NCBI GenBank assembly: GCA_023459055.1
Contig: JAEWVR010000009.1
Span: 1-64,000 of the forward strand
Length of the DNA stretch: 64,000 nucleotides
Source of the DNA: Fibrobacterota bacterium
GTDB lineage: Bacteria > Fibrobacterota > Chitinivibrionia > Chitinivibrionales > Chitinispirillaceae
Reading direction: 5' to 3'
The notes beneath the pieces were generated by a model. The model did not search any database, was not told the DNA's origin, and worked only from the letters and a program-made list of their open reading frames with translations. Positions 61,516 to 64,000 of the stretch are shown piece after piece. A program made the position numbers and the translations under genes. Within the stretch, counting starts at the first letter, position 1, and each line of letters starts with the position of its first letter.

Positions 61516-62886
61516 TTGAATACTAAAAATTTCTTTCAATCATGCCTGTTTATTGCTGTTCTACTAACCTCTACATTGTTGTCACAGACAGCAACTCCTC
61601 CTTCAACCGGTGATGGTACGATTTCCTCGCCGTATCAAATCAGTTCCATAGAAAACATTCAATGGATAGCTCAGACACCCTCAGTATGGAAGAGTCACTT
61701 TATACAGATATGCGATATTGATGCATCTGTGACAAAGCAGTGGAGACGTGAAACTGGCAGGGGCTTCTACGAGACATTTTCCGGACTTAGGCCAATCGGA
61801 ATTGATTCTGCATTCAGCGGAACCTATGATGGCAACGGGTATGTAATTGACAGTATGTATCAATATCTTGAAAATTCAACAAACACTGGCCTTGCGCTGT
61901 TTTCTCAGATTTCTGGGGCCACCATAAAAAATCTGAAAATTACTAATGCCATAATATCAAGTTATTACTATACAACGTCTATTCTTATCGCTAATGCAAG
62001 TAATTCAACCATTAACAACTGTACTGTATCTGGAACAGTATTAGGTGAAATCGATATAACCGGTGGTTTAATCGGCAGGTCAATAAATTCGACAATATCA
62101 AATTGCCACAGTACAGCTACAGTATCGGGAGGAAATGGTACCGGTGGACTGATCGGCACATTTTCAAAAGGATCTCTGGAAAAAAGTTCATGCGTGGCAC
62201 AGGTTAAAGGTGTAATGGAAACCGGGGGACTTGTGGGCATTGTTGGCTCCGGGAGCGTTATTCGTAACTGCTTTCATCAGGGAACAGTTCGGGGTAATTA
62301 TAGTGTAGGTGCATTGTTCGGGGTTATTTTCAGTAATGTAACCGTTAAGCATTGTTACAACTCGGGTTTAACTCTGGATGAGAGTATGTATGATACATCT
62401 GGATTGTTTGGTAATTTGGATACAACAGGTACAGTTCTCGAATCTATTCATTGGGATGCTACAGTAGCGCACCTGCCCAAAAGTTATCAGGGAAGTAATA
62501 ATCCAGGCAACACAACAAGCAAGATGTATCAACAAGCAACATATACAGGATGGGACTTTGATTCAGTCTGGACAATTGAAGAGGGAGTTGGATACCCTCA
62601 GTTGCGTCAAAACAGTGGCGTTATGAACGTTCGGCAGAAACGCTCATCTGCTGCAGTTGTTCCTTTTACTATTGTAATTCAAAACAACCGGTTACTTATT
62701 ACTGAGAAACTATATTGCCAGGTAACCATAATGAATTTACAAGGAAAGATCTGTATTAATGAACAGGCTACCGGGTTACCACTTCATGGTTTACCGAATG
62801 GACACTATATCGCAATTGTCAAAGAAATGAAGAATGCAACGTATACACTCCGGGAGATGATTGTACCGTTTACACTTTTCAGGTAA
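61516..62886 (+). CDS. Secreted GLUG-repeat beta-helix protein with sorting-type tail
   Basis: A 456-residue secreted protein. The TTG start at 61516 follows AGGGG and leads into a signal peptide (FFQSCLFIAVLLTSTLLSQ). The opening GDGTISSPYQISSIENIQWIA is typical of GLUG/pectate-lyase-like beta-helix surface proteins. From about 135 to 300 short repeats recur (TGGLIGR, GTGGLIGTFS, ETGGLVGIVGSG, VGALFGVIFS). The last 70 residues (VTIMNLQGKICINE, LPNGHYIAIVK) form a sorting-type tail like those on the GH5, GH10 and CE6 proteins. Probably a surface adhesion or structural protein; no catalytic residues recognised. Confidence 0.78.
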   Translation: MNTKNFFQSCLFIAVLLTSTLLSQTATPPSTGDGTISSPYQISSIENIQWIAQTPSVWKSHFIQICDIDASVTKQWRRETGRGFYETFSGLRPIGIDSAFSGTYDGNGYVIDSMYQYLENSTNTGLALFSQISGATIKNLKITNAIISSYYYTTSILIANASNSTINNCTVSGTVLGEIDITGGLIGRSINSTISNCHSTATVSGGNGTGGLIGTFSKGSLEKSSCVAQVKGVMETGGLVGIVGSGSVIRNCFHQGTVRGNYSVGALFGVIFSNVTVKHCYNSGLTLDESMYDTSGLFGNLDTTGTVLESIHWDATVAHLPKSYQGSNNPGNTTSKMYQQATYTGWDFDSVWTIEEGVGYPQLRQNSGVMNVRQKRSSAAVVPFTIVIQNNRLLITEKLYCQVTIMNLQGKICINEQATGLPLHGLPNGHYIAIVKEMKNATYTLREMIVPFTLFR

Positions 62887-63039
62887 TTCAACTTTGTTAT
62901 TATTCCGGCAACTTAATATTACCTAAATTGAACGATACCTTGACATAAAAAAACACCCTTTGAGGCGTTTCATGCAGTAGATTATAGGTTGCTGAAGCTT
63001 ATAAGCTCTGAATAATAACGACACTCAAAAGGTGATAAG
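62887..63039. other. Probable left end of insertion sequence
   Basis: Region between the GLUG gene and the transposase. The stretch AAAAACACCCTTTGAGGCGTTT near 62948-62969 can fold into a short imperfect hairpin and may be the element's terminal repeat. The matching right end is beyond the window. Confidence 0.25.
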
Positions 63040-64000
63040 ATGAAGATAGGTTCTGACAGAAAAGAAAGCAAGATCAGTGGTGTTGAAATTACTTGCGACA
63101 CCCTTTCCGGACGAGGTGGGTTGAGTTTTTTGTTGCGATACATTGATAACACTGGTGTTTGTTCTTTGGTAGAAGAAAAATTCGGCCATCTGCGCAAAAG
63201 CAGCAAAGGAGAATTGATCAGCGAATGTGCCCGCCAGTTTATGGCATTTTGCATGGATGGTACCAATCACTCAGTTGCACGGTTTGATGAACTAAAAAAA
63301 GATCCCGGATATGCAGCTGTACAAGAGCGGACTGTTGCGGAGCTGCTTAGTACGGCATCTGTAAAACGCTTTTTTGGTAAATTTAACGGTACTACCTATG
63401 CATCATATCGGACAATACTCAATGAACTCTTTGTCTGGCGACTTAAGCAAGAGAAACCAAAAGTCATCACCTTGCATCTTGATACGATGGTACTCGACAA
63501 TAATGATGCAAAGGTACGTGAGGGGTGCAATGTCACATATAAAAAAGTACTCGGTTTTCAGCCCCTTCAGATCAACTGGGGCCCGTATATTGTTGATATG
63601 CACTTTCGAAGCGGTGAGAAGCACTCAAACCATGGTAATGATGCAAAGAATGCTGTTGCCCGATTGGTAAAGCTTATCAGAAGTCGGTTTGATGAAAATG
63701 TACCAATCATTATCAATGCAGATAGTGGTTTTTTATCAGATGAGAATTTGCTGTTCTTTGAGAATGAACTAAAGATCAAGTACGTTGTTATCGGAAAACT
63801 CTATGCATCAGTGTATGATGCTCTGAAGGCAGCAGGTAAAATCAAAAGTGGACGAGTAAGCGCAAAACGTGCATCATGGGTATGCTACGACTTTACAAGT
63901 AAACTTGATCGGTGGAATACATCCCGTCGTACTATACTGACAACTCTTGTAGCCGAAGATGAACAGTATGTACTTGAGGGCATCCGTGATACGGTCATGT
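63040..64000 (+). mobile_element. IS1380-like DDE transposase, 3' end cut by window
   Basis: A frame open from ATG 63040 to the window end (320 codons seen), with AAAGGTG upstream. The order of blocks fits IS1380-type transposases: GRGGLSFLLRYID, MAFCMDGTNHSVARFDELKKDP, a first catalytic Asp in LHLDTMVLDNND, then GFQPLQINWGPYIVDMHF and a second Asp in INADSGF. The final Glu lies beyond the edge. No stop or frameshift is seen, so the copy may be intact. Confidence 0.8.

Overview
The window looks like a chromosome segment from a free-living, polysaccharide-degrading member of the Fibrobacterota (Chitinivibrionia/Fibrobacter lineage). Two marks point there: a TIGR02147/DUF4423 gene paired with a DUF2341/LamG lipoprotein, and a fibro-slime domain. 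Both are typical of that phylum. Base composition is moderately AT-rich, and genes are mostly single or in short operons with intergenic gaps of 100-650 bp. This assignment is an inference from families recognised by eye; no search was run.

Layout. 1-2409: the 5' end of a group II intron on the minus strand sits just past a terminator hairpin. Next come decayed partial copies of a CE1-type esterase and the intact esterase. 2946-6902: a type IV pseudopilin operon (FimT/GspH-, PilV-, PilW- and PilX-like) whose last member carries a fibro-slime adhesin. 7089-17431: secreted GH5, the TIGR02147 regulator-lipoprotein pair, divergent GH13 and GH15 alpha-glucan enzymes, and a GH10 xylanase. 17737-36736: a signalling and uptake region. 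It holds a CheA-like Hpt kinase, a CheX phosphatase and a CheY, with relics of a second kinase and a second CheX. It also holds two paralogous sets of orphan periplasmic binding proteins plus a TonB-dependent receptor, two exported rhodaneses, a transmembrane binding-protein/PATAN fusion and an MglA-type GTPase. 36747-45023: a cytosolic GH5, a cytosolic GH3 and a complete sugar ABC importer. 45622-62886: a third rhodanese, GH26, a cytosolic binding-protein/GGDEF enzyme, GH3, CE6, GH30, a GH3 lipoprotein, a cytosolic GH43 and a GLUG-repeat secreted protein. 63040-end: an IS1380-like transposase cut by the window edge.

How it may fit together. Secreted GH5, GH10, GH26, GH30, CE1 and CE6 enzymes would open cellulose, mannan, acetylated xylan and beta-glucans. 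The ABC importer (43779-45023 and downstream genes) would bring in oligosaccharides for the cytosolic GH3, GH5 and GH43 enzymes. The pilin-linked fibro-slime protein is a candidate substrate adhesin.

The most unusual part is 18082-36736. Two TonB-dependent receptor/binding-protein sets with no ABC permease or ATPase beside them lie next to a Hpt kinase-CheX-CheY set and a binding-protein-TM-PATAN/MglA pair. I propose that they form an envelope-spanning sensory system feeding chemotaxis/polarity-type outputs rather than ordinary importers. That is a hypothesis from gene order and domains. No tRNA, rRNA or CRISPR array was seen.
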